From contig NZ_BBZJ01000039.1 in the NCBI RefSeq assembly GCF_001417775.1, forward strand, positions 1 through 53,588: a DNA stretch of 53,588 nt. Reading direction: 5' to 3'. Source of the DNA: Streptomyces sp. TP-A0356. GTDB lineage: Bacteria > Actinomycetota > Actinomycetes > Streptomycetales > Streptomycetaceae. The position numbers were made by a program, and so were the translations under genes. Positions 8,106 through 17,888 of this stretch are shown here, piece by piece; the first letter of the stretch is position 1; each line of letters begins with the position of its first letter. Under the pieces are notes generated by a model. The model saw only the letters and a list, made by a program, of their open reading frames with translations, made no database searches and was not told where the DNA came from.

Positions 8106-8450
8106 ATGGCCACCGAGCCCGACAACACGATTGCAGAAACCCGCGCTTCTCTGAAAGATGGTGGGGATGCCGTTCTCACCCTCGCGGACGTTGCCGTCGC
8201 TGCCCTGCACACCCCCGAAGACGACAACTTCCATGTGCTCGCCGTGGTCGGCGGAAAGAACCTCCCCGCGCTCGCGCTGGTGCGGAACGCGCTCAACGGC
8301 CAAAGCCCGAGCAACACCAATGTCGCCGAGATGGCCCTGCATGAGCTCGGGTTCAGCATTCTGGTGCGACGTCGGTTCGACAACGTCACCGGTGAGCCAG
8401 TGCGACTGACCCGCGAGCAGATCAACAACTCCTCCACGAGCATGCGATGA
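8106..8450 (+). CDS. hypothetical protein, 114 residues
   Basis: A small soluble protein of unknown function. The ATG at 8106 follows TGAGGAG with five bases of spacing. It has an acidic N-terminus, a predicted beta-strand LVVG-like core (FHVLAVVGGKNLPALALVRNA at about 42-62) and a C-terminal HELGFSILVRRRF segment. There is no signal peptide, membrane helix or cysteine. Its codon usage is typical of the host. The unusually structured region upstream suggests post-transcriptional control of this gene. I do not recognise a domain. Confidence 0.55.
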   Translation: MATEPDNTIAETRASLKDGGDAVLTLADVAVAALHTPEDDNFHVLAVVGGKNLPALALVRNALNGQSPSNTNVAEMALHELGFSILVRRRFDNVTGEPVRLTREQINNSSTSMR

Positions 8451-8634
8451 AGCCGACCCGGTTTCGACACGGCCCGATGTGCGGCGAGTGACTTCCGAGC
8501 GCCTCGGCCTGTACCCCGACCTGGGTTTTTCTATCTAAGACACGTGGTGCACTCGCCACACGGATGCGACAACACGCTCCAACCCTTCTGTCCCTCCAGG
8601 CATTCACCTCACCTGTCCACCGAAGGATTCAACG

Positions 8635-11169
8635 TTGAGGCAGATCGACACGCGTCTCATCCAGACCGCGGTCATCGGCGGCCGCGACTCGGACCAGCCG
8701 GTGATCCTTCCGGAGCAGCCGCACAACCTCGACGAGTTCCTCCGTCAGTTCGGACGGGACGACTTCTGGTGCGGCACACTTCTCGGCGGCTGTGGAGAAC
8801 CGCTGCGCCCCAAGCGGTATGTGACCAGGGTCTGCCACTTCGCCCACGAAGCCGACCCCGGCCGTGGGGAATGCCACCGGACCACCCACAGCGCGGACGG
8901 TGCCGACCACTTGTTCATCAAGGCCCATGTCACTCGCTGGCTGGCCGAGCAGGGTTACGCGACCCAGGGTGAGCTGCGCAGCTTCGGCCATTGCCAAGGT
9001 GATGCCGTGGACTTTTGGCTGCGTCGCACAAGAACGCATCTCCGGTTCGAGCTCCGCCCGGGAGGACTACCGCAGCTGGCGCAAGGCAGCGGACAGCCTG
9101 GGTGCGAAGGAAGGCCGTATCGAGTGGGTCTTCGGCCAGGACGACGCGCTCGCACGCGACATGGTGGCGCGCCGAGGGTACGCGCTTCTCGTGCGGTGCG
9201 AGACCGAGGGTAATGACCGTCGTGTGTTCATCGGCACCGTGACCGACGGAAAGAAAACGCCCTGGGCTTCCCTGGAGCAATGCCGGATGACCGAAAACGG
9301 CCTCGTCCCGCCTGCACTCGAGGAGCTGCGTGCCAAGGGAGTCATCCGTGACGACGGCATCGGCTGCGAGCCGCTTCCCAGCAGCGTGCCCCTTCCCAGC
9401 GGACAGGTCGTCTTCGCGGTGGACACAGAAGCAGCCCCCCTGTCCTCGTCGCCGTTGGACGTGCCCGGCAGGCGCCTGATTCCCGGCTTCGTCAAGCCGA
9501 CGGGAAGCCGCATCGTCCGGGCCTGTCTGTCCCTGCCCGACACGGTGCCGGCTCCCACGGACCAGTACGTCTACCGTCTTGCAGGCTCCGTCCGGCTGCT
9601 GGTCACGGACGTCGTTGAGGCAGAAGGTTCCTCGTGGGCCGTCCGGGCCGACACCCTGGTACGGCTCAACGGCCTGGAGGCGGAGCGCACTGGGTTGTGG
9701 CGTCCCAGCGTCGCGCTTGACGAGAAGCACCTCCCGGCGCCTCGCGTCTCCAGCGCCTGTGAGCGGACCCCGCTCGCCGAACCCGCGCCCAGCGGCCCCA
9801 AACCGCCGGAAATCACACCGGCGAAGACAGCCGATGCGCTCAGGAAGGTCCTGGAGGAGGTCGCGGCGAAGGGCGCCACGATCACGTGGAGCGAGCTGGC
9901 CGAGCGGCTTGGCAGGTGGGTCTATGACCTGCCGAACCCCAAGCGTCAGGAGTTGCTGGTCGAGGTGGACAAGCCGCGGGTCCCCGACCGCCCGCTGCTG
10001 AGCGTCCTGGTCGTCACCCACTTGGGCAGGCACCTTCCGTACCTGGGCCAGGTACTGCACCGACTCGGGGCCGTCGAGCCGGCCTCGGAGTTCGCTCTGC
10101 AGCAGTGGGCGGCAGCCGAGATCAACAAGACGCACGAGGCATACGGGAGCCGGCAGGCACGCGTGCCGGCCGCTCCGTCGCCTGCTGCGGACCACTGGCT
10201 GCCAAGGAGAATGCGCCCCTTGAGAGCGACCTGCGTTGGGCACGCCAGAAACAGGCGGAGATACGGGAAAAGCTGAAGGAGGGGGCGAAGACTCGAGGCC
10301 GGTCAAAGGGGTTGCGTGCGCAGCGCTTGTCACAGGCAATCCAACGAGGGGAGGCGCATCTCCAGCGCTACGAAGAGGTCTGCCGTCGCAGGCGGGCTCT
10401 TCGTGACTGGCTCGTGGCCGTTGATCGCGTCTTGGACGACCTCGACCGTCTGATCGGTCGTCCGATCACCGTGACCTCTGTCAAGGCAGGGCCTCGCACC
10501 GTCGTTGTCGTGCCGGGACCAGACAAGAAGAAGGATCCGAATCTCAGGAAGATCCGTCGCCTGCTCGGCGAGCTGGACCGGACTTATGAGGCTCGGCCCA
10601 CCCAGGAACTGCTGCGGTTGCTTGACGAGATCGGCGAACATCGCAACCAACTCGCGCAACCGCTGCCTGCGGTGGAAGCCAAGCTTGTCGATCGGTGGCG
10701 GCGCAGACTGGAGGACCGGAAGGCCGCCGAGCGCTCCACCCAGGTGGCGGCCGCCTCGCGAAACACTGCGCTGAAAGCAGGCCGTACCGCCGAGCCACCG
10801 CAGGACGACCGCCTTTCGGCCGAGAGCATCGCTAAGCTGGCCGTCATCGTCCGCAGCATCCTGAAGGACCTGGCCCGCAACGGTGGTACACCGCTGAACT
10901 GGGGCGACCTCCGTGTCAGGGCAGGCGGGCAGCTCCCGTCCCTCCACCCGGACGACCAAGTCGCCTTGCTTGTCGCGGCGGACCGCGGCACACTGGCTGA
11001 CGAACCGCTCCTGTCCACGCTGGTCGACAGTTCCGTCGCCGCCCCGCACCGGCTCTATCGCCAGGTGCGCCTCGGTCTCGGCCGGAAACCACTCCCTGAT
11101 ACGGAAATCGAGACCCATCGGGCCATGGAGGCTCTGCGGTTGCGGCAGATCTGGCGTTACCGGCAGTGA
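8635..11169 (+). pseudogene. CoiA-like (competence protein-like) protein, disrupted by two frameshifts
   Basis: The reading starts at TTG 8635 (MRQIDTRLIQTAV in homologous form) and is homologous to the intact gene at 48204. The N-terminal part has a CoiA-like Cys/His zinc site (FWCGTLLGGCG, then VCHFAH) and a restriction-endonuclease-like segment GDAVDFWLRRTR followed by LRFEL. The frame must shift near 9048-9062 (a CCGCCCGGGAGG run) to continue into SAREDYRSWRKAADSLGAK. It must shift again at about 10150-10210 to reach the coiled-coil region and C-terminus ending IWRYRQ. The C-terminal module present once at 48204 occurs twice here (about 9830-10150 and 10820-11160). If the shifts are real the gene is dead; sequencing errors or two adjacent genes are the alternatives. 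Confidence 0.65.
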
Positions 11170-11530
11170 GCTGGCCGCTGGACCGCCGTTCGCCAGGGGG
11201 CGAGGGCGCGCCACTCGCGCCTTATCGGGTGTCGTCAGCACCGCCCGGACCCTCTTGCCGTAGGCCGGCTCCGGCATCGCGCTCCAGAGGCTGGCCGGAA
11301 AGGCCGCCCGGATGGGGCCCGCATCGCACCGGATCCCACGGCCCGGCACCGCCCACTCAGGTGCAACGGTTGCCCGAGCCCGGGAAGGCGTCGGGGCCTT
11401 TCGCAGGCCCCGGCAGTCCCGACCGTCAAAGCAGTCCACTGCGCTGCAGATCGCAAGCAGAGGGCCGGCATGCTGTGGGAACTGCGTCTCGCCGTCAGCG
11501 GAGCCTGGCGGCTTGAGTTCCCACTGACTG
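11170..11530. other. 361-base intergenic region between convergent genes
   Basis: It lies between the 3' ends of the CoiA-like reading and the lipoprotein gene. I see no supported gene, only G/C-rich sequence with weak inverted repeats. Confidence 0.4.
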
Positions 11531-12049
11531 TCAGCTGGTTTGGTGGATCGAGGCGCCGACGAGGATGCCGTCGGCAACGGTGTAGTCGCCCGCGTATGTC
11601 TTGAGTGTGCCGTCGGTTTGGGTGGCGTACAGGACGGCGTGGACGCGGGAGGCTCCGAATGCGCTGATGGTGCCCAGGGTGATGTTCTGGGTGGTGGCGA
11701 ACCCGGCCACCCACCGGTCGTAGGTCGTCCCGGCGATGTGCGAGCCGCCGAGCGCCCAGGCGGCCGCGTAGTCGTGATCGGTGATGTCCTGGTAGTACTG
11801 CGAGACCACCGCCGAGGCGTTGGTCAGATGCGGCCGAGGAGTGGCCGGAGGTACCGTCTTGGGCACGGTGGTCGGTGCCGCGGACGTCGGCGTGGGGCCG
11901 GCGGTTGGGGGCGTCGAGGTGGGGGGCACGGAGGCCGGCACGGTGCGCGTCACGGTAACGGCCGGAGCCGCCGGGGAAGCGGGTTTTGCGGAGCAGGCGG
12001 CGAGAGGCAGGACAGCGAGCAGAGCGACAGCCGAGACGATACGGCGCAC
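11531..12049 (-). CDS. secreted lipoprotein with NTF2-like domain
   Basis: This 172-residue protein has a lipoprotein signal peptide: RRIVSAVALL, hydrophobic core, then lipobox LAAC with Cys about 20. A long Thr/Pro/Ala-rich linker (about 28-75) typical of surface lipoproteins follows, then a C-terminal domain of about 95 residues (SQYYQDITDHDYAAAWAL onward) resembling NTF2/SnoaL-like folds common in streptomycete lipoproteins. It would be anchored to the outer face of the membrane. The GTG at 12049 is chosen because the signal peptide starts there and AAAGGGGGG precedes it. A truncated, frameshifted paralogue lies at 4991-5190. No enzymatic motif is visible, so the role is unknown. Confidence 0.75.
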   Translation of the reverse strand: MRRIVSAVALLAVLPLAACSAKPASPAAPAVTVTRTVPASVPPTSTPPTAGPTPTSAAPTTVPKTVPPATPRPHLTNASAVVSQYYQDITDHDYAAAWALGGSHIAGTTYDRWVAGFATTQNITLGTISAFGASRVHAVLYATQTDGTLKTYAGDYTVADGILVGASIHQTS

Positions 12050-12147
12050 GGGCCCCCCTTTTTGGCGGTGCGGAAGTTGCTGCGAACACCGTGGCATCTC
12101 GCGCACGGGGCGGTGGGTTGGTGTTGGGTGGAACGGCCGGCCGGGGG

Positions 12148-15100
12148 TCATGTCGGTTCGGTGCCCGGGGCGGTTTCGATGTCCTGGCCGCTCCAGCCTT
12201 CCTTGGTACGCCACAGGACGTGGACGTTGAAGATGTCGTGGAGGGTGTCGGCTGACCAGTCTTCGGCGGGGGGTTGGCACAGGACCAGGTGGAGGCGGTC
12301 GGCGGGGGTGGGAAGGGTATGGTTGATCTCCAGGAGGCGGACGGCTCCCGAACGCAGGTCGGCGTAGGTGCAGTGGCCGGCGCCGAGGACCTCGTAGAGG
12401 AAGTGGCCGTCCTTCGTGGCGCAACTGACGTCGATGATGGAGGTGTTGGTGGGCTGCAGGTCCGCTCGCAGGAGCGCGGCCATCAGTTCCAGGCGCACGG
12501 CCTCGTGGGTATTGCAGGTACGCTCGGCGGTCGCCGCCGTCTGAAGGGCCTGCAGGAGGCTGGGGGGTGCGGCTGCCATCGGCGCGGGGGTGTCGGTTGC
12601 AATGGCGGGCATGGCGTCGGGGTCCTTCGGCTCGCTCGTGTGCGGGGCGGCGGGGGTGGTGTCGCTTGCCGCCTCCGGGTCGGCTGCGGCCAGGCGCTGC
12701 TGGAGCGTGTGGCGCGCGGTGAGCAGGGCGTCGGCCCAGCCGGAACGTTCCAGATCGTCCTTGAGCCGACCCGCATCGAGGTGATCGTCCTTGAGTGCGC
12801 GGTGGGCGTGTGCCGCAAGGTTGCGCAGGAGGGTCAGACGGTGCCTGTCCGGCGATCCGAGCACACGCCGCACGTCGACCCAGTCAGCCTGATCCCGGCG
12901 CAGGACGCGGTTGGCCATGCCCTTGAGCTCTGACAGACGATCGCGGGCGTCCTGTGCCACGGCGCCCTCGCCCCTGGTCAGCTCGTCCATAACGCCGAGC
13001 GCGGCCGTGTAGCGGGGTGCCATCCTGGGCGAGATCGGCTGCCTGCCGCGCTGGTCTGCGGTGAGTACACAGTGGGTTGACTCGTGGGCGAATACCCAGC
13101 AGTCCAGCTCGTCGCCGGGACGCGGGGCAGCCGCGCCGTGGCGAACGGTCAGGATCAGGGGGCAGGTGACGGCGGGGGAGAGGGCCGTGACCTTGTATCG
13201 GCCGCCGGGGCCCGGGCCGGTAACCCGGATGCGGATGTCTGTGCCGATGTCGGGCACATCGCCCCCCGCCGCGCTCGGTCCGGTGTCGGCGGTCGCCTGT
13301 TCGCTGGTGTCGTCGCTGGGCGTGAAGGCCTCGGGGAGCGGCGAGGTGTGCAGGACGGTCAGGCTCTGGGTGCTGCGGGTCAGGGCGACATAGAGCTGGC
13401 GCAGGCCGGCCGGGCCGCGGTCGGCGATGGTGGCCGGTTCGACGACGAGGACGTGGTCGTATTCCATGCCCTTGGCCTGGGCGGCGGCCAGGACGGACAC
13501 CGCCTCACGCCCTTGAGCCGTGATCTGGTCGGCTCGGTCCAGGTGCCCGCTGATCTCGCCCAGCCAGCCGGAGTCGTCGGGCACGATGACCGCGACGGAG
13601 CGCAGGGTGCTCCCGTCGCTGGTGCCGACGAGGCGGGTTGCCTGAGCGACAGTGTCATCGAGGAGCCTCCACGGCTCGATCGCCACCGTCCGGACGGCCT
13701 GGTCACCCACCGCCCGCACGGCCTGCGGATACCGCAGCGTGGGAGCGATCCTGCGGGCCAGGGGAGCCACGAACTCCATGATCTCCGCGGGCACACGGTA
13801 ACTCGTGTTCAGTTCGGCGACCCTCCAGTCGCCGTGGTCGGACAGGATGGCGCCCAGGCGCTCCCAATCGGTGTAGAGGTGGGGACCGGTCGCCTGGGCC
13901 AGGTCACCCAGGACCGTCATCGAGCCGTTGACCGCGCACCGGCGGCGCAGTGAACGGGCCTGCATGGGGGTCACATCCTGGGCCTCGTCGATGACGATGT
14001 GCCCATAGCGACGCGGTGCCTCGCCCGTGATGAGGTATTGGAGTTCTTCGAGGCAGACCCGGTCGTCCAGGGTCCAGGGCTCGGCGTCGGCCTTGTCAGC
14101 GCGGTCACGGTGAAGGGCGGCCTGTTCGGCGTCGTCGAGGATGCCGTCGGCGCACACACGCAAAAGGTCGGCCGAGTCATACAGCGCCCGCAAGGCCTCC
14201 CGGGCACCCGGGGAGGGCCAGACGCGGTCGATGAGGCGCTCCAGGCGCCGGTTGCGTTCCAGCTCCCGGCGGATCGTGCCGTCCTGACCGCGACGCGGGG
14301 CGAGGGCGGCGAGCTCGCCAAGAAGGCGGTCAACGAGCAGACTGCGGAAGTGCTCGCGACGCTGACGGTAGGCGCCCTCTCCGGCGCGCGCCTCTTCGAG
14401 GAGGGCGAGGACCTCCGATCGCGGGATGCGCAGGGTGGTACTGCCGGTGGTCACGACGACCGCGGGCTCGTCGCCCTCGAAGGAGGCAGCAGTGGTGAGC
14501 TCATCGAGCGCCTCAGGCCGGCAGTCGTGCTCCACGCGCCGCCGCAGAACATCCGCCATGCGCTCGTCGGATTTCACCAGCCGGGCCGCCGACGTGTCGG
14601 TGCCCAGGACTTCACCGTCCCACAGCCGGGTGAGCTGGACGGCGTTGACGTTGCGGGTGCCCAGGGTGGGAAGGACCTGACCGACGTAGTCGAGGAACCG
14701 CTGGTGGGGGCCGACGACGAGGATGTCCTGGGCCAGGAAATGCTCGTTGTTGACGAGCCAGGTGACGCGGTGCAGCCCGACCGCGGACTTGCCGGTGCCC
14801 GGGCCGCCCTGCACGACAAGGATATCGGAGGGGGAACCGGTGACCAGGTCCATCTGGTCGCGGCGGATGGTCTCGACGATGTCCCGCATGCGACCGCTGC
14901 GCGAGCGCTGGAGTTCGCGCAGGAGGAACTCATCCGGCTGCAGGGCCTTGCGGCGCTGGATGCGGACGATGTCGGAGGGCGTGTGGGCGGGCGCGTGCTC
15001 CGGCCTCTTGCCCTTGCCGGCCTCCCGCCGTGCGGGGGCAGCGGGCGCGGTGTCCTCGCCGGTGGGTACGTCGTCCGGGGCCGACCGCGGTTTCGGAACC

Positions 15101-15591
15101 GCCGCGGTTGCAGGAAGGAGGGCAGCGGGAGCACGATCGGGGGCCGCCGATGTGATCTCGTCGGCATAGTCCTCAACGATGCGCCGCACACACCGCAGTT
15201 GCCTTCGCAGTAGCACCTCGCCCGGAGCCTCGGGCCGCGCCTGCAACCACTTCTTCGCCAGTGGGCTGGTCCACAGGACGACCACGGTGTCACGGGTGTG
15301 GACGTCGGAGACGGCACGCCGGCCGACGTACCACTTTCTGACGTCGCCATCGGGATCCTCCGGCGCGTCGATGCGGGCGAAGACGAGAGATTCGTTGCCG
15401 AGGCCGCCGTACGCCGCTGCCCGCTCCTCCGCCTCCTTGCGGTTGGCGATGCCGTCCTTGCCGGTGGCCGACGCCGTAGCGGTTGATGTTCCGCTCATCT
15501 CGGCCAGTCGCGCGGTGTAGCAGTCGTAGGCGTGATCGACTGCCTTCTGCTCGTCGGCGATGACCTGGTCGCGTGTCGTGGTGATGGCCAT
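12148..15591 (-). CDS. HelD/HelR-like UvrD-family ATPase with C-terminal extension
   Basis: This 1147-residue protein has the HelD-type N-terminus (helical arm about 1-60, then SLVFARID, WYVGRRAV and a VVVLWTSPLAKKW region corresponding to the family's DWRAP motif) before a UvrD-like motor. Walker A is GGPGTGKS (262-269), motif II is IDEAQD (534-539), and the late helicase motif LYVALTRSTQSL sits near 760. HelD/HelR proteins recycle stalled RNA polymerase, and some confer rifampicin tolerance. Unusually, about 370 residues follow the motor. They end in a segment resembling PD-(D/E)XK folds (FLYEVLGAG, then RSGAVRLLEIN) but with Gly where the catalytic Lys would be. The ATG at 15591 follows GGAGGG. 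A DNA-directed defence role is the alternative. Confidence 0.75.
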   Translation of the reverse strand: MAITTTRDQVIADEQKAVDHAYDCYTARLAEMSGTSTATASATGKDGIANRKEAEERAAAYGGLGNESLVFARIDAPEDPDGDVRKWYVGRRAVSDVHTRDTVVVLWTSPLAKKWLQARPEAPGEVLLRRQLRCVRRIVEDYADEITSAAPDRAPAALLPATAAVPKPRSAPDDVPTGEDTAPAAPARREAGKGKRPEHAPAHTPSDIVRIQRRKALQPDEFLLRELQRSRSGRMRDIVETIRRDQMDLVTGSPSDILVVQGGPGTGKSAVGLHRVTWLVNNEHFLAQDILVVGPHQRFLDYVGQVLPTLGTRNVNAVQLTRLWDGEVLGTDTSAARLVKSDERMADVLRRRVEHDCRPEALDELTTAASFEGDEPAVVVTTGSTTLRIPRSEVLALLEEARAGEGAYRQRREHFRSLLVDRLLGELAALAPRRGQDGTIRRELERNRRLERLIDRVWPSPGAREALRALYDSADLLRVCADGILDDAEQAALHRDRADKADAEPWTLDDRVCLEELQYLITGEAPRRYGHIVIDEAQDVTPMQARSLRRRCAVNGSMTVLGDLAQATGPHLYTDWERLGAILSDHGDWRVAELNTSYRVPAEIMEFVAPLARRIAPTLRYPQAVRAVGDQAVRTVAIEPWRLLDDTVAQATRLVGTSDGSTLRSVAVIVPDDSGWLGEISGHLDRADQITAQGREAVSVLAAAQAKGMEYDHVLVVEPATIADRGPAGLRQLYVALTRSTQSLTVLHTSPLPEAFTPSDDTSEQATADTGPSAAGGDVPDIGTDIRIRVTGPGPGGRYKVTALSPAVTCPLILTVRHGAAAPRPGDELDCWVFAHESTHCVLTADQRGRQPISPRMAPRYTAALGVMDELTRGEGAVAQDARDRLSELKGMANRVLRRDQADWVDVRRVLGSPDRHRLTLLRNLAAHAHRALKDDHLDAGRLKDDLERSGWADALLTARHTLQQRLAAADPEAASDTTPAAPHTSEPKDPDAMPAIATDTPAPMAAAPPSLLQALQTAATAERTCNTHEAVRLELMAALLRADLQPTNTSIIDVSCATKDGHFLYEVLGAGHCTYADLRSGAVRLLEINHTLPTPADRLHLVLCQPPAEDWSADTLHDIFNVHVLWRTKEGWSGQDIETAPGTEPT

Positions 15592-15717
15592 GTGCTTTCC
15601 CTCCCTTGCGGCGCACCCCAACAGCGCCGCGACGGGCCTACGCCCGCCCCCCAGCGGAACAACTATCAGAACTTGCCGGTTACAAGTAGTCAGGGGACTC
15701 TCCAGCGTCCGGATGAT

Positions 15718-15792
15718 CTAGCCCACCTGCGTACGCCAGGCGCGCACCTGCTCGTAGGCGGGGCCGATCTCGTACTGGTGGTCATGGCACAT
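15718..15792 (-). CDS. possible 24-residue peptide
   Basis: ATG 15792 to TAG 15718 encodes MCHDHQYEIGPAYEQVRAW plus five residues. Nearly every third base is G or C, as in real genes here, but no good ribosome binding site precedes it. It may be a genuine small gene or the last exon-like remnant of a decayed one. The rest of the 15592-15947 interval shows nothing else supported. Confidence 0.3.
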   Translation of the reverse strand: MCHDHQYEIGPAYEQVRAWRTQVG

Positions 15793-15947
15793 CGCTGATC
15801 GTGGATTCCTTCGTGCTTCCTGCGCCCTCCGGGTGCGGAACCGCCCTTCAACCTGCCTGATGTGGCGGGCAGGAGGGCGGCATCGGACCGACATGGCAGA
15901 AGACCAGCGGTCATGGTCTGCCGCCACAGGGCAGATCGCAGTCGTGT

Positions 15948-17633
15948 TCAGCGGCGGATGGGCACGATCTCGACCTCGGCGTTCATCGCCCGCAGCCGAC
16001 GGGCGGACTGCAGGAGCGAGACCTGGGCGAAAGCGAAGAGCGAGTTGACGGTGATGTCCTGGCCGTCCTTGAGCAGGATGCCGAAGACGACACGCAGAGT
16101 GCCGAAATCCTCCAGCATGCGATGTCCGGGAGTATGGCGGGCCACCTGGGCCAGAAAGCGGCTGCGGACCTCCTCGTCGCTGCGCAGTGTCTCGACGGCG
16201 GCCACCCCCTGTGCGAAGAGGTGGCTGAGCGGGGCGGTCTTGGAGGCAGCCTTCTTGATGCAGATGAGCTGGTTGTCGGGCCCGAGCAGGTCGCAGATCT
16301 CCAGTCCGCCGCCCTTGAACTTCTCAGTGACGATGTTCTTCTTGTCGAAAAGCATGTAGCCCGTCTGGGCTGCGGCCTGGCTGTTGTACCAGCCTTCGTC
16401 GTGCGAGTCCTGCCCGCGTGCGCCGAGCGCGCCCTTCGGCCACGGTGGAAGGGACACCGTCGAGCGCTTGTCCAGGAGCTGCTGAAGTTCTTCTTCCAGC
16501 GTCTGAAGGTAACCCGCCCCGATCTCGTACCACTTGCCCTGGCCGTAGAAATAGCGGTTGGCTCCGACGGGGATGTCCGCGATGAGCCATTCCCTGCCGT
16601 TGGTGGCCGCACTTGCCGGTGTCAGGCCGTCATCGTCGTTGTACATGAGGATCCGAACCTGGCCGAGGGCCCTGAGCCGGCCGCCTGCCTCGACGTCTTC
16701 GACGAAGCGCAGGAGAGCCTTGAGGCTGAGTTCCGTCACGTCCATGGAGCGCCCGGCCCTGGTCAGCCGGAACACCTGGGCGGAGCCGAATGCGTCCTGG
16801 CAGGCCTCCGGCACGCCGAGAGCCAGTCGGGGGCTGGCCGGGTTCGTGAGCAGCTCCTCCAGAGCCTTCTGCGCGTCCGCTGCCTTGCGACTTGAGGCTT
16901 CGAACCTGCGTACGCGGTCGACGAACCGCAGCTCCGGAAGAGGTTCCTTTCGAGCGCACACCTCCTCGACGGCACGCAGGTCGCTGAGGAACTCCTCCGG
17001 TCTGGTCGCCAGCGGCAACTTGATCGTCGACTCCGCGCACTCGACCTTGACCTGCTGTACCTTGCCGGCGCGCACGGAGGTGAGCGGAATCCCGCTGACG
17101 GTGCCGCACAGACGCTTGACGATGGAGCCAAAGCGGTCGAGCCCGAACCCGTCTATGCGTTCGCCTCGCGCGACGGAGTATTCGTCGACGCGTCCCCGGC
17201 CGTCCATGATCTGGTTTCGGATCTTGATGACGCCGTCCTCGTCCAGACTGCGGGTGGCGAACTCCAGTCCGAACTCGTCGTCCCGGTAGTACGGGTCCAG
17301 CATGTGGAAGCCCACGCCGTAGCTGAGGGCATACAGACCGCGATGAGTGCGCACGATGACCAGACCGGCCGCGGAGTGACTACGCTCGTTGACCTCGAGA
17401 CCGGTGATCTCCTGCACCGCGGTGCACCAGTCGGCTCTGTCCCGGGGAATACCGCCCGTGATGAGCAGCCCTTCGATTCCATCCCGGGAGAATGGCCTGG
17501 CCTGGTAGCCGGGGCGCTCGAGGTAGTGGTGGCGGACCAGGTCGCGCAGTTCGACCGTCCGCCCGTCGGGAACCTTCAGCCGGTGAAGCGTGGATTTTCG
17601 CGTGGCGGGCTTGCGCTGCTGATGACTCGTCAT
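15948..17633 (-). CDS. TIGR04141/DUF6119-like sporadically distributed protein
   Basis: This 561-residue protein matches the overall pattern of the TIGR04141 (DUF6119) family, known for patchy distribution and frequent location beside restriction and defence genes. The hallmark region is GLYALSYGVGFHMLDPYY (about 98-115), followed by a FGLEFATRSLDEDG segment. The C-terminal half has an INIVTEKFKGGGLEICDLL-like strand-helix core. An N-terminal basic stretch starts the protein. The ATG at 17633 is preceded by AAGGGA. No catalytic motif is assigned to the family with certainty; a nucleic-acid or nuclease role is inferred only from context. It is on the same strand as the HelD-like gene downstream, 356 bases apart. 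Confidence 0.7.
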   Translation of the reverse strand: MTSHQQRKPATRKSTLHRLKVPDGRTVELRDLVRHHYLERPGYQARPFSRDGIEGLLITGGIPRDRADWCTAVQEITGLEVNERSHSAAGLVIVRTHRGLYALSYGVGFHMLDPYYRDDEFGLEFATRSLDEDGVIKIRNQIMDGRGRVDEYSVARGERIDGFGLDRFGSIVKRLCGTVSGIPLTSVRAGKVQQVKVECAESTIKLPLATRPEEFLSDLRAVEEVCARKEPLPELRFVDRVRRFEASSRKAADAQKALEELLTNPASPRLALGVPEACQDAFGSAQVFRLTRAGRSMDVTELSLKALLRFVEDVEAGGRLRALGQVRILMYNDDDGLTPASAATNGREWLIADIPVGANRYFYGQGKWYEIGAGYLQTLEEELQQLLDKRSTVSLPPWPKGALGARGQDSHDEGWYNSQAAAQTGYMLFDKKNIVTEKFKGGGLEICDLLGPDNQLICIKKAASKTAPLSHLFAQGVAAVETLRSDEEVRSRFLAQVARHTPGHRMLEDFGTLRVVFGILLKDGQDITVNSLFAFAQVSLLQSARRLRAMNAEVEIVPIRR

Positions 17634-17888
17634 GAGCTGGTCCCTTCGGAGCTACGGGCGTGCCGGGCAGGCACTGCATGAATGGACGGGGCCGTGAGGG
17701 CTTGGGAGAGTCCCACGGCTGTCGGCGACACACCCCGGCTGATTTTCCGAGTGCGCGGGCAGTGCGGACCGGGTGCGCCCCCTACAACCGGGTAGGCCAG
17801 GAACCGGCTGCGACGTGCAAGAACCGGGTGACAGGCCTGCGCGTTCGGTCCCGGTACGTTCGTGGTCTGGGCTCCGGCAACCACGGGT

